Shown here: positions 6,276 to 12,860 of the stretch, in pieces
Layout of the letters: every line of letters begins with the position of its first letter
Position numbering within the stretch: the first letter of the stretch is position 1
Origin: CAZJKE01 sp964546585
GTDB taxonomy: Bacteria > Planctomycetota > Phycisphaerae > Phycisphaerales > SM1A02
DNA: 13,650 bases
NCBI GenBank assembly: GCA_964546585.1
Contig: CAZJKE010000044.1
Span: 1-13,650 of the forward strand
Direction: 5' to 3'
Translations under genes and position numbers: made by a program
The notes under the pieces: generated by a model
The model's database searches: none
The model's input: only the letters and a program-made list of their open reading frames with translations
What the model was told of the DNA's origin: nothing

Positions 6276-7652
6276 ATGGCACGCCGCATCGCCGTACTGA
6301 ATGTCGTTGGGCTGTCGCCCGACATGATCGGACCGCACACGCCACATCTGGCGGCGCTCGCGGCGGGCGGCCACATGGCTCCGCTTGAGCCGCCGCTGCC
6401 TGCGGTGACCTGTTCCGTCCAGTCGTCGATGCTTACCGGATTGCCCGTGCGCGATCATTGCGTCGTGGCGAACGGATGGTTCGAGCGCGACCTGGACGAG
6501 ATTCGTTTCTGGAAACAGGCCAACACTATTGTTCAGGGCGAGAAACTGTGGGAGGCCGCACGGCGCATCGACCCATCAGCGACGACCGCCTCGATGTTCT
6601 GGTGGTTCAACATGGACTCGACAGCGGATATCGCCGTGACGCCGAGGCCGCAGTACCTCTCCGGCGGTCGCAAACTGCCCGACATCTGGACGAATCCCCC
6701 GCACCTGCGGCAATCGCTTCAGGAAGAGTTCGGCACATTCCCGCTGTTCAAATTCTGGGGCCCCGGTGCCGACATCACTTCGAGCCGATGGATCGCTGAG
6801 GCGAGCATGCGTGTGGAGCAGTTGTATGAACCCGCCATTCTGCTCGTCTATCTTCCGCACCTGGACTACCCGTTGCAGCGAGTTGGGCCCAGCCACGAAT
6901 CGATTCCACGAGAACTCAAGGCCATCGATGAAGTAACAGGTCAGTTGGCTGCTCACTGTTCCGAGCGCGGCATGGAGGTGTTGGTCCTCAGCGAGTACGC
7001 CATCGATGCTGTCAGCGATGCAGTGCCCATAAATCTTGCCCTTCGCAACGCGGGCCTGCTTGCCGTGAGAAACGAGGAAGGCGGTGAACATCTTGACACC
7101 GCGCAGAGCCGCGCGTTTGCGGTTGTCGACCATCAGGTTGCGCATGTGTATGTGCGGGACTCTGGCGTAGTGGCAGAGGTTGCGGCAGTGCTTGACGGAA
7201 CGCCTGGTATTGATCTCGTACTCCATGGCGATGAACTGCGAGAATACGCGCTCGACACTGGCCGATCTGGTGACATCGTTGCGGTAGCGAATGCTGATCG
7301 GTGGTTTTGTCACGACTGGTGGCGCACGCCTGATGCCGCGCCGGACTATCAGCGGACCGTCGACATTCACAGGAAGCCCGGGTACGACCCACGCGAACTC
7401 CTGCTCGCTCGTGGTTGGCGAGGCAGTCGCCTGCGCACCGCGGCGAAGCTCCTGGCTCGCAGCGTCGGCATCAACACTCCACTCGATGTCATTTCGATGG
7501 ATCCGAGCCGCGTCCGCGGTTCGCACGGCCGAACACCGGCGATGGGTGCGGCGTCGCCGCTCATCATCGCGCCGCCGTGCATTGAGGACCTGCCCGCCGT
7601 GATTCCGGCAAGCGGGGTCCAGGAACTCATCCTGCGTGTATTGCGGGGTTAG
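6276..7652 (+). CDS. eboF: EboF: alkaline-phosphatase-superfamily (nucleotide pyrophosphatase-like) protein
   Basis: The product is 458 aa, last gene of the block. It shows the superfamily layout: VLNVVGLSPDMIG near the N-terminus, a nucleophile-position Thr45 in AVTCSVQSSMLTG, HLDYPLQRVGP (Asp197), VLSEYAIDAV (239 on), VDHQVAHVYV (Asp285, His286, His290) and VDIHRKPGYDP (His365). These blocks match the ebo phosphatase-like subfamily well. Compared with nucleotide pyrophosphatases, the first metal Asp is Asn9, the Asp-His pair is replaced by Ser239-Glu240-Tyr241, and the His after the central Asp is absent, so the two-zinc site looks altered. The hydrolysed bond, if any, is unknown. The TAG at 7650-7652 overlaps the stop codon of the convergent beta-helix gene. 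Confidence 0.87.
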   Translation: MARRIAVLNVVGLSPDMIGPHTPHLAALAAGGHMAPLEPPLPAVTCSVQSSMLTGLPVRDHCVVANGWFERDLDEIRFWKQANTIVQGEKLWEAARRIDPSATTASMFWWFNMDSTADIAVTPRPQYLSGGRKLPDIWTNPPHLRQSLQEEFGTFPLFKFWGPGADITSSRWIAEASMRVEQLYEPAILLVYLPHLDYPLQRVGPSHESIPRELKAIDEVTGQLAAHCSERGMEVLVLSEYAIDAVSDAVPINLALRNAGLLAVRNEEGGEHLDTAQSRAFAVVDHQVAHVYVRDSGVVAEVAAVLDGTPGIDLVLHGDELREYALDTGRSGDIVAVANADRWFCHDWWRTPDAAPDYQRTVDIHRKPGYDPRELLLARGWRGSRLRTAAKLLARSVGINTPLDVISMDPSRVRGSHGRTPAMGAASPLIIAPPCIEDLPAVIPASGVQELILRVLRG

Positions 7653-8752
7653 TTGCCGGTCTCGTTCATGTTGGTCATCAACAGAACGAGGTCCATCATG
7701 TCAACGGCGCCGTCGCTGTTGATGTCACCGGCAACAGGCTGCGGGCAATCCAGCAGGGATTGTTCATCACAGTCCGAGCCTGCGCCAAGCCAAAGGCCGC
7801 CGGCCTTCGTGCATGCGGACTCTTCGACGATCAAGCATCCGCCGCCGATGCAGCAACCGCCGGTTGGGCGGCCGCGGGCGAGCATGTATGCGCCGGAGCC
7901 GGCGATGTTGTCGTAGACCGTGACGAAGCGGCAGTCGCTGTCGACGGCTGTTGCACTGCGGTACCCGCGATACATGGCATTACCACTGAGCATCGCGACA
8001 TTCTCGTTGAACGAGCACCGCACGACCTCACCGTTGCTGTTGTAATCATAAATTGCACCGCCGTTGAAGCGGGCTTTGTTCTTGGTAAATGAGCAGTCAA
8101 CGACGCGCGCGTCCGAGGCGTAGTTGTACATGCCGCCGCCACCATGCCTGGCGATGTTGCCACGAATTTCGGTTCCGTGTGCCTCAGGTGCGCCGTTGGT
8201 GTTGAAGATGCCGCCACCCCGCTCGGCCTCGTTGGCCTGCACCTTGCAGTTTCGGATGACCGTGTTGGCACGCCGTCCGTTGTAGATGCCACCACCGTGG
8301 TAGGTCGCCGTGTTTTCAACGAATGTGCAGTTGACGATCGTCGGGCTGGAGTTGATGCAGACGAGGCCACCTCCGACGGTTTCCTCAGGGCTGTAGAGCC
8401 CGCCGTAGCCGGTACCGCCGGTCACCGTAAATCCGTCGATTCGAGTGCTTGGGCCTTCGCCGCTGATGCACTTGAGAACGCTGTCCGGGTTGCCGCTGCC
8501 GTCGATGATGGTGACGGCGGGCCCTTTTTCGCTGCGGACGGTGATGGACTTGCCCTTGAGGTCGACGGATTCCTTGTAGCGTCCTGGGGCGACGATGATC
8601 TCATCATCGCCCTGTGCCGCATCGATGGCGTCTTGAATGGTGGGTTCCTCTGCCGGAACATGGATTTCCCCGGCCCACGCGGCTGCGGACAAGCACGCTG
8701 CCAGGAGGCAGGTCGCCATGGGAATACCCAGACTGTTGATTCGCGTTGTCAT
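7649..8752 (-). CDS. Secreted right-handed beta-helix protein with C-terminal dockerin-like repeat
   Basis: The product is 367 aa. Residues 1-27 are an export signal (hydrophobic core ATCLLAACLSAAAWA, cleavage likely before GEI). LAAC at 17-20 also fits a lipobox, so a lipoprotein form cannot be excluded. From IHVPAEEPTIQDAIDAAQGD to about residue 275 come many beta-helix coils of about 22-26 residues with G-G-G-I/M/L-Y/F-N and V-x-x-C-x-F repeats, as in parallel beta-helix (pectin-lyase-like) proteins. A Cys-rich insert follows (GGCCIGGGCLIVEESACTKAGG), then DINSDGAVDMMDLVLLMTNM, a dockerin-type repeat. It lacks the W-G-x-C-P ending seen at 1-77. No catalytic residues of a polysaccharide lyase can be singled out. 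The start is chosen at the signal peptide; the frame stays open upstream to an ATG at 8830, but that would bury the signal. Confidence 0.85.
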   Translation of the reverse strand: MTTRINSLGIPMATCLLAACLSAAAWAGEIHVPAEEPTIQDAIDAAQGDDEIIVAPGRYKESVDLKGKSITVRSEKGPAVTIIDGSGNPDSVLKCISGEGPSTRIDGFTVTGGTGYGGLYSPEETVGGGLVCINSSPTIVNCTFVENTATYHGGGIYNGRRANTVIRNCKVQANEAERGGGIFNTNGAPEAHGTEIRGNIARHGGGGMYNYASDARVVDCSFTKNKARFNGGAIYDYNSNGEVVRCSFNENVAMLSGNAMYRGYRSATAVDSDCRFVTVYDNIAGSGAYMLARGRPTGGCCIGGGCLIVEESACTKAGGLWLGAGSDCDEQSLLDCPQPVAGDINSDGAVDMMDLVLLMTNMNETGN

Positions 8753-8795
8753 TCTCGTATCCGGCTTGATGCCAGCCCACCAAGGCGAGCAACAC

Positions 8796-8801
8796 ATCTT
8801 A
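8796..8801 (-). promoter_or_regulatory. Candidate -10 box (TAAGAT) of the beta-helix protein gene
   Basis: On the minus strand TAAGAT lies about 44 nt before the ATG at 8752. It sits directly beside the palindrome at 8801-8815, which would fall in the -35/-10 spacer. No clear -35 box is seen. Confidence 0.3.
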
Positions 8802-8815
8802 CCACGATTCGTGGT
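8801..8815. promoter_or_regulatory. 15-bp palindrome accacgattcgtggt, possible operator
   Basis: A perfect 7+1+7 palindrome in the divergent region between the beta-helix and metallopeptidase genes. Its place next to the TAAGAT hexamer fits a repressor site. It could be chance; no second copy is seen in the window. Confidence 0.3.
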
Positions 8816-8972
8816 GCCCCAAAGCCGCAAGTCCTCCTCCTCCAGTCATTTCCGTCCCTACGCACTGTCACACTAGGTGGTTCGCCCCGGTCAACAGGTT
8901 CCTATCGGTTTTCCTGCGGTTTGTGTCAACCCTTTCTTTCGTTATTGGACTTTCATGATGCCACTGGCGACT

Positions 8973-8978
8973 TAGGAT
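8973..8978 (+). promoter_or_regulatory. Candidate -10 box (TAGGAT) for leaderless or short-leader transcription of the metallopeptidase gene
   Basis: TAGGAT ends 6 nt before the ATG at 8985, so transcription would begin at or next to the start codon. The same bases include AGGA, which could serve as a Shine-Dalgarno with 7-nt spacing on a longer transcript, so the two readings compete. Confidence 0.4.
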
Positions 8979-8984
8979 GGGCCC

Positions 8985-10928
8985 ATGCAGACACTGACAA
9001 CGATGCCGATAGACGAAACGATTGCCGCTTTGGGCGGTGGGAAACGAGCTGAAGGGGGTGTGCGACGGGTTGCGGAGCGGTGGCAGGAGGATGTAGATGG
9101 CGCCGGAGAGGCATTCAGGACCTTCTGCGAGACCTATTTCGTCACGGAAGAGGATGACCGCCGCAGGCTGCTCGACCGGTTCGAAACTGCGCTGACAGTC
9201 GTTCAGGGACACCTGTATGAGATTGGCCGCCACCTTCGCCGCTGGACAGATCTCCGTGGCGAGGACATGCCCGGGGTCGATGATCTGATGGCCAAGTTCG
9301 ACCCCTGCCCCGATCTCTCCGACCAGTTGTATAGACAGCAGTTGGCCTTCGTCGCCTTGCTCAACTTCGATCGCCCCGACCTTGACACGATGATCGCAGA
9401 GGGCGGCGATTGGTCTGCCGATCGATGGGCTGAGGTCCGCGCTGCCCGAGCATTTGGCCCCCGAATCCCGGCGGACATCAATGAACTCTCGCGGGAGGTC
9501 GAACACGCCGCCGACATGTTCGTCAGCGAGTTTCATGTACCGGTCGAACACATGATCGACGAGGAAGGTGACACCTGGTTCGAGAAAGATCGCAAACTCA
9601 TCGCCCACTGGATCATCCGCGAGGAAATCAAGGCCGGGTATTCCGCCTTGAACGGACTCCGCAAACAGCGGGCCGTTGCATGGGTCATGGCCCGCCATAT
9701 CGACGGCACAATTCCAACGGCGATCATGGACGGTTCGGCTGACGGCCCATGGGACCCGTACGCAAACACCATTGGCGGCAACGCCCCCGGCGAACTCGTC
9801 GGACCGCAGCGGTACGAGCACATCCTTGAACACAAGCGCGTTGCCGACGAACTCGACCCGCTCTACCCCGAACACCCAACGGCAATCGACCGCAAATTCG
9901 GCCTGGAGCGAGAGATCCCGGAAGACGATGTCGAGTCACTCATGCTCCAACTCCTCGCCGCGCCTGTCCGCGGCGATATTGCGCAGTGGCTCGCGGAGCG
10001 ATTGGGTCGACCGTTGGAATCACATGACATCTATCTGGAGGATGTCGGCGAGAACGCTGACGCTGATGAACTCGACACGCGAGTGACGGCAATGTTTCCA
10101 GACGAGGTGTCGTTCCAGCAACAACTCCCGACCCTGCTCCGAGGTCTGGGCTTCAACGATGCCGACGCCGATTTTCTTGGCGAGCGAGTCCGCGTGGAAA
10201 TCGCCCGCGGCGCCGGCCATGCCATGCGCCCGGGCATCCCCGAGTACACAGCGTGGCTCCGCACAAATCGTCTGGCTGACCGACTCGGCTGGGACGGGTT
10301 TGACACGGCGATGCACGAACTTGGACATAACCTCGAACAGCTCATTTCCACACACTTCGTCCCCCGGCCGCTGCTCCGCAATGTGCCGAATACCGCGTGT
10401 ACCGAAGCGTTCGCGTTTCTCTATCAATCAAAGGCTAAGCGGGTGATCGGGCTTGCAGATGATGCTGACGAGGCACGGGACTTCGCGAACGCCACCGTCG
10501 AGACGATGCTCGCGGCGTGCCAGATCGCTGGTCCGTCGCTCGTGGAACTCTACACCTGGCGGTGGATCTATGACCACCCCGATGCCACACCCGAGCAACT
10601 CCGCGACCGCACCATTGAAATCGCCGACAATGTGTGGGCAAACCACTACGCCAAGTATTACGGCGATGATCCCTATCACATCCTCGCGGCCTATCAACAC
10701 ATGGTTGGGTATCCCTTGTATCTGGCCGACTACACCCTCGGACACATCATCAGCCACCAGATTCGTTCTCATATGCGCGGCAGGGATCTCGCCGCCGAAA
10801 CGCGTCGCATCTGCTCGATCGGGCGGCTCACGCCCGACCTCTGGATGAAGCGTGCTGTTGGCAGTGGTATCAGCGCCGAGTCGCTTGCAAACGACGCCAC
10901 CGACGGACTCTCCCTGCTCCGCGGATAA
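8985..10928 (+). CDS. Zinc metallopeptidase with HELGH motif, M3-like gluzincin
   Basis: The product is 647 aa, acidic and largely helical, without signal peptide or membrane segments, hence cytoplasmic. The zinc motif H-E-x-x-H is His444-Glu445-Leu-Gly-His448 in FDTAMHELGHNLEQ, and Glu474 in CTEAFAFLY is a good third ligand, 26 residues after His448, close to the 25 of thimet-oligopeptidase-type M3 enzymes. Large helical N- and C-terminal parts around a central catalytic core agree with M3/M32-type oligopeptidases, which degrade short peptides. Sequence outside the motif is not close to any M3 enzyme I can name, so the family call is at clan level. The ATG at 8985 has AGGA 7 nt upstream. Its stop abuts that of the convergent prepilin gene without a single intervening base. 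Confidence 0.82.
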   Translation: MQTLTTMPIDETIAALGGGKRAEGGVRRVAERWQEDVDGAGEAFRTFCETYFVTEEDDRRRLLDRFETALTVVQGHLYEIGRHLRRWTDLRGEDMPGVDDLMAKFDPCPDLSDQLYRQQLAFVALLNFDRPDLDTMIAEGGDWSADRWAEVRAARAFGPRIPADINELSREVEHAADMFVSEFHVPVEHMIDEEGDTWFEKDRKLIAHWIIREEIKAGYSALNGLRKQRAVAWVMARHIDGTIPTAIMDGSADGPWDPYANTIGGNAPGELVGPQRYEHILEHKRVADELDPLYPEHPTAIDRKFGLEREIPEDDVESLMLQLLAAPVRGDIAQWLAERLGRPLESHDIYLEDVGENADADELDTRVTAMFPDEVSFQQQLPTLLRGLGFNDADADFLGERVRVEIARGAGHAMRPGIPEYTAWLRTNRLADRLGWDGFDTAMHELGHNLEQLISTHFVPRPLLRNVPNTACTEAFAFLYQSKAKRVIGLADDADEARDFANATVETMLAACQIAGPSLVELYTWRWIYDHPDATPEQLRDRTIEIADNVWANHYAKYYGDDPYHILAAYQHMVGYPLYLADYTLGHIISHQIRSHMRGRDLAAETRRICSIGRLTPDLWMKRAVGSGISAESLANDATDGLSLLRG

Positions 10929-11717
10929 TCAATCCCACTGCAGAATGGGTCCGAAGTCGTCCATCGTCTTCGTAACGCCGAGGATGGCGTCATCGCCAGA
11001 CCGATCATCCTCGATGAGAAACAGGTTGTCGTCGCGCACGCCGTCACGGCGGCGCCACTGCGATGGCATCGTCGCGCCTTCGATCCACTTGATCGATCCG
11101 TCCACAAAGCACACCCATCCTCGCCAGACCCCATCCTGATCCACCGTGAAGGACGCTGCCGTTTCGTCACCGTCGATTGGTCCGCGACTGCCGACAATCG
11201 GAAACGCCCCCCCTGCACCCGGCCGCCACCAGCGATCCTGCCTCGCGCCCCAGATCGGCATGTGGGCATAGGACACATTCGACAGTTCATTGAGATCAGT
11301 GGAAAACGCGTCGTCCCAGTACACCCGGTTTCGCGGGTCGTATGCCGAGTAGTCATAGCCTTCCATCTGTTCGACCCACCCTTGATCGCCGGGCGCGATC
11401 AACTGCTCTGGATTCACCAGTTGTTGCATGATCATCGCCGACCAGAAACTCGCCGAGGTGTTTTCCGAGACATCGTCAGAGCCGGTCAACTCGCTCGGCA
11501 CAAGGAACGACTCCCTGCCGGACATCGCGTCGATGGTCATCGCCTTCACGATCGTTTGGATCTGGATCTGGTCCTGATAGCCCCAAACGGATCCGGGCGT
11601 TGCCGCTCCGTCGCCGGTGACGGACGATCGCATCGTCGGCAGCATGATCGCCAACAGCACTGCGATACACGCAAGTGTCACGAGCATGCCGATCAAAGAG
11701 AGTCCGCGTTCTTGCAT
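10929..11717 (-). CDS. Prepilin-like (pseudopilin) single-pass protein with N-terminal methylation-type motif
   Basis: The product is 262 aa. It starts MQERGLSLIGMLVTLACIAVLL: a short charged leader ending in Gly5, then a hydrophobic helix (about 6-25) as in type IV prepilins processed by PilD-type peptidases. The usual Glu at position +5 of the mature protein is Gly here. The rest is a soluble domain rich in W, D and G, ending with WRGWVCFVDGSIKWIEGAT and a 45-residue tail; the F-V-D-G-S-x-x-W-I block resembles the C-terminal D-G motif of planctomycete prepilin-type proteins. Its pilus or secretion partners are not in the window. The ATG at 11717 is chosen because the leader length fits; AGAGG lies very close upstream. 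It is divergent from the membrane protein gene at 11773, with 55 bp between the starts. Confidence 0.8.
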   Translation of the reverse strand: MQERGLSLIGMLVTLACIAVLLAIMLPTMRSSVTGDGAATPGSVWGYQDQIQIQTIVKAMTIDAMSGRESFLVPSELTGSDDVSENTSASFWSAMIMQQLVNPEQLIAPGDQGWVEQMEGYDYSAYDPRNRVYWDDAFSTDLNELSNVSYAHMPIWGARQDRWWRPGAGGAFPIVGSRGPIDGDETAASFTVDQDGVWRGWVCFVDGSIKWIEGATMPSQWRRRDGVRDDNLFLIEDDRSGDDAILGVTKTMDDFGPILQWD

Positions 11718-11760
11718 GCCTCTGATCTTCCCATGGACACCCCGGTGCGTCCAGCAGGTG

Positions 11761-11766
11761 TACGAT
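11761..11766 (+). promoter_or_regulatory. Candidate -10 box (TACGAT) for leaderless transcription of the membrane protein gene
   Basis: TACGAT ends 6 nt before the ATG at 11773 and no Shine-Dalgarno is present, as expected of a leaderless transcript. TGGACA at 11734-11739 resembles a -35 box but the 21-bp spacing is too long. Confidence 0.35.
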
Positions 11767-11772
11767 CCCAGC

Positions 11773-12579
11773 ATGACTACCTTCCTTTTCATGACTGCGG
11801 TCGTTCTTGGTGCCCTGTTGCTGGCTGCGGCGGTGCTGCACCTCATTCCACGCTTGGGCTCGGGTGGCAGGGTTTGCAGCGATTGGCTCTCGCGGGCGCC
11901 GGGGCTCGATGTGCTGGTGACATACTTCACCGCGGCGCCGCTGATCGTCGGCCCGATTGTCGCGGGATGGATCGGCCTTGCCGCCGCCGTGTGCGGGCAG
12001 GTGTTGGCGGTCGTGATCTGGACAACCTTGCACGGTCTGGCGCATCCTGCCGCTCGCAAGGGTCCGCGAGTTCTGAAAGTCCTCAACGAGGTCGTCGGTC
12101 CCCTTCACCACTACGCCGCGGTGTGGGTAACGGCGCTTGTGGTTCCGGTGTTCTGGATCGTGCGTATGGCGGAGATCATCATCTATCCCCTGCTCGTGTT
12201 GTTCGTGCGGTTTCCCAGGTACAGGCAGGATGAGTGGGTGCGCGTGTCGCGGCACAAGTTCAAGAACCTCGTCGGCCACGATCTGATCTGGTGTCTGTAT
12301 TGCGATTGGATGACCGGTGTCTGGTCGCTCGGTTCGGAGATGTTGCGGAATGTCGAATCGTTCTGGTGCCCGATCCGATTTGACAACGAGAAGAAGTGTG
12401 AGAACTGCCACCACGATTTCCCTGATGTTTTCAATGGATGGGTTGCATCAGATGGGAGCATGTCCGATGTCGATTCGGTGTTGCGAAAGCACTACGGCGA
12501 ATCGACGATCAACAGTTGGTACGGGCATCCCGCTCGGCTCACGGTGGATGGAAAGCCGGCCGAAGAAGTCGCAGACTGA
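11773..12579 (+). CDS. Conserved membrane protein with C-terminal Cys-rich (probable metal-binding) domain, function unknown
   Basis: The product is 268 aa. Hydrophobic segments lie at about 3-24, 44-84 (one long or two helices) and 113-140. A cytoplasmic-type basic stretch follows (RFPRYRQDEWVRVSRHKFKN), then a soluble part with paired cysteines: Cys174 and Cys177 in IWCLYCDWM, Cys199 in FWCPIRF, and Cys209 and Cys212 in KKCENCHHDFPD. Two C-x-x-C pairs plus a fifth Cys and nearby His suggest a zinc or iron-sulfur site. The block HDLIWCLYCDWMTGVWSLGSEMLRNVESFWCP is so compact that I take it as a conserved family signature, but I cannot name a function. The ATG at 11773 directly precedes the first helix; an in-frame start at 11617 would run through the divergent prepilin gene. 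Confidence 0.75.
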   Translation: MTTFLFMTAVVLGALLLAAAVLHLIPRLGSGGRVCSDWLSRAPGLDVLVTYFTAAPLIVGPIVAGWIGLAAAVCGQVLAVVIWTTLHGLAHPAARKGPRVLKVLNEVVGPLHHYAAVWVTALVVPVFWIVRMAEIIIYPLLVLFVRFPRYRQDEWVRVSRHKFKNLVGHDLIWCLYCDWMTGVWSLGSEMLRNVESFWCPIRFDNEKKCENCHHDFPDVFNGWVASDGSMSDVDSVLRKHYGESTINSWYGHPARLTVDGKPAEEVAD

Positions 12580-12615
12580 GGAACCACTTTGCGTGCGAAA
12601 GACGCCCTAGGACAC

Positions 12616-12688
12616 TGACCTTTCCCCCTAAATCCAGTCCAGCCCGAGTGATAGTCTCGGGCTGGACTGGATTTAGGGGGAAAGGTCA
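12616..12688. repeat. 73-bp palindromic element, 33-bp perfect arms and 7-nt loop
   Basis: Arms 12616-12648 and 12656-12688 are exact reverse complements over all 33 bp; the loop is tgatagt. The ends are TGACC...GGTCA. It lies 37 nt after the membrane protein stop and immediately next to the truncated helicase fragment. It could act as a bidirectional terminator, though no U-tract follows, or it could be a MITE-like or REP-like mobile palindrome. The arm contains a C-run (ttcccccta) and the motif ccagtccagcc. The 36 bases from 12580 to 12615 before it hold nothing recognisable. Confidence 0.9.
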
Positions 12689-12689
12689 A

Positions 12690-12797
12690 TTGAATCGGCG
12701 ATGGAGACCCATATCCCACCGCGGATATGGTCTGTAACATCGGTTCATGCAGACCTATAGATTCAAATGTGGGCAGTTCTGGGAACTCAGTTGACAT
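12690..12797 (-). pseudogene. Truncated DEAD-box RNA helicase, first 36 codons only
   Basis: From ATG at 12797 the minus strand encodes MSTEFPELPTFESIGLHEPM and LQTISAVGYGSPSPIQ. This is the canonical DEAD-box start: the upstream aromatic F, the s-x-x-L pattern, and the Q motif G-Y-x-x-P-x-P-I-Q that contacts adenine. The next elements, I-P-x-x-L-x-G-x-D and the Walker A A-Q-T-G-T-G-K-T, are missing: after Gln36 the frame runs into the 73-bp palindrome. Continuing the frame gives non-helicase sequence to a stop at 12492, antisense to the membrane protein gene. DEAD-box proteins are usually over 350 aa, so this is a remnant or a wrong join. An apparently intact promoter lies upstream. Confidence 0.75.
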
Positions 12798-12827
12798 GGG
12801 TAGGCTCTACCAAGAGGCGAACATTGC

Positions 12828-12857
12828 ATTGTATGTCAATACTGGCTCTTTACTCAA
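12828..12857 (-). promoter_or_regulatory. Candidate promoter of the helicase fragment (TTGAGT - 18 bp - TACAAT)
   Basis: On the minus strand TTGAGT (12852-12857) and TACAAT (12828-12833) are separated by 18 bp, a good sigma-70 layout, in an AT-rich gap just beyond the tRNA-Arg 3' end. It gives a leader of roughly 25 nt before the ATG at 12797. A 5-bp stem (12799-12811) lies just ahead of the ATG. Confidence 0.45.
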
Positions 12858-12860
12858 TAA

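Noticed and set aside
8985..10928. Carboxypeptidase Taq (M32) identity for the metallopeptidase
   Set aside because: M32 enzymes carry HEXXH with a similar third ligand, but I see no other M32-specific block; the Glu spacing fits M3 at least as well, so only the clan-level call is kept.
12492..12689. Continuation of the helicase frame as a 101-aa chimeric protein
   Set aside because: The part after Gln36 is the palindrome followed by the antisense of the membrane protein gene; it shows no helicase motif and no coding signs of its own.
12709..12730. 8-bp inverted repeat (ccatatcc/ggatatgg) as a regulatory hairpin
   Set aside because: It lies within the coding sequence of the helicase Q-motif region and is short enough to be chance.
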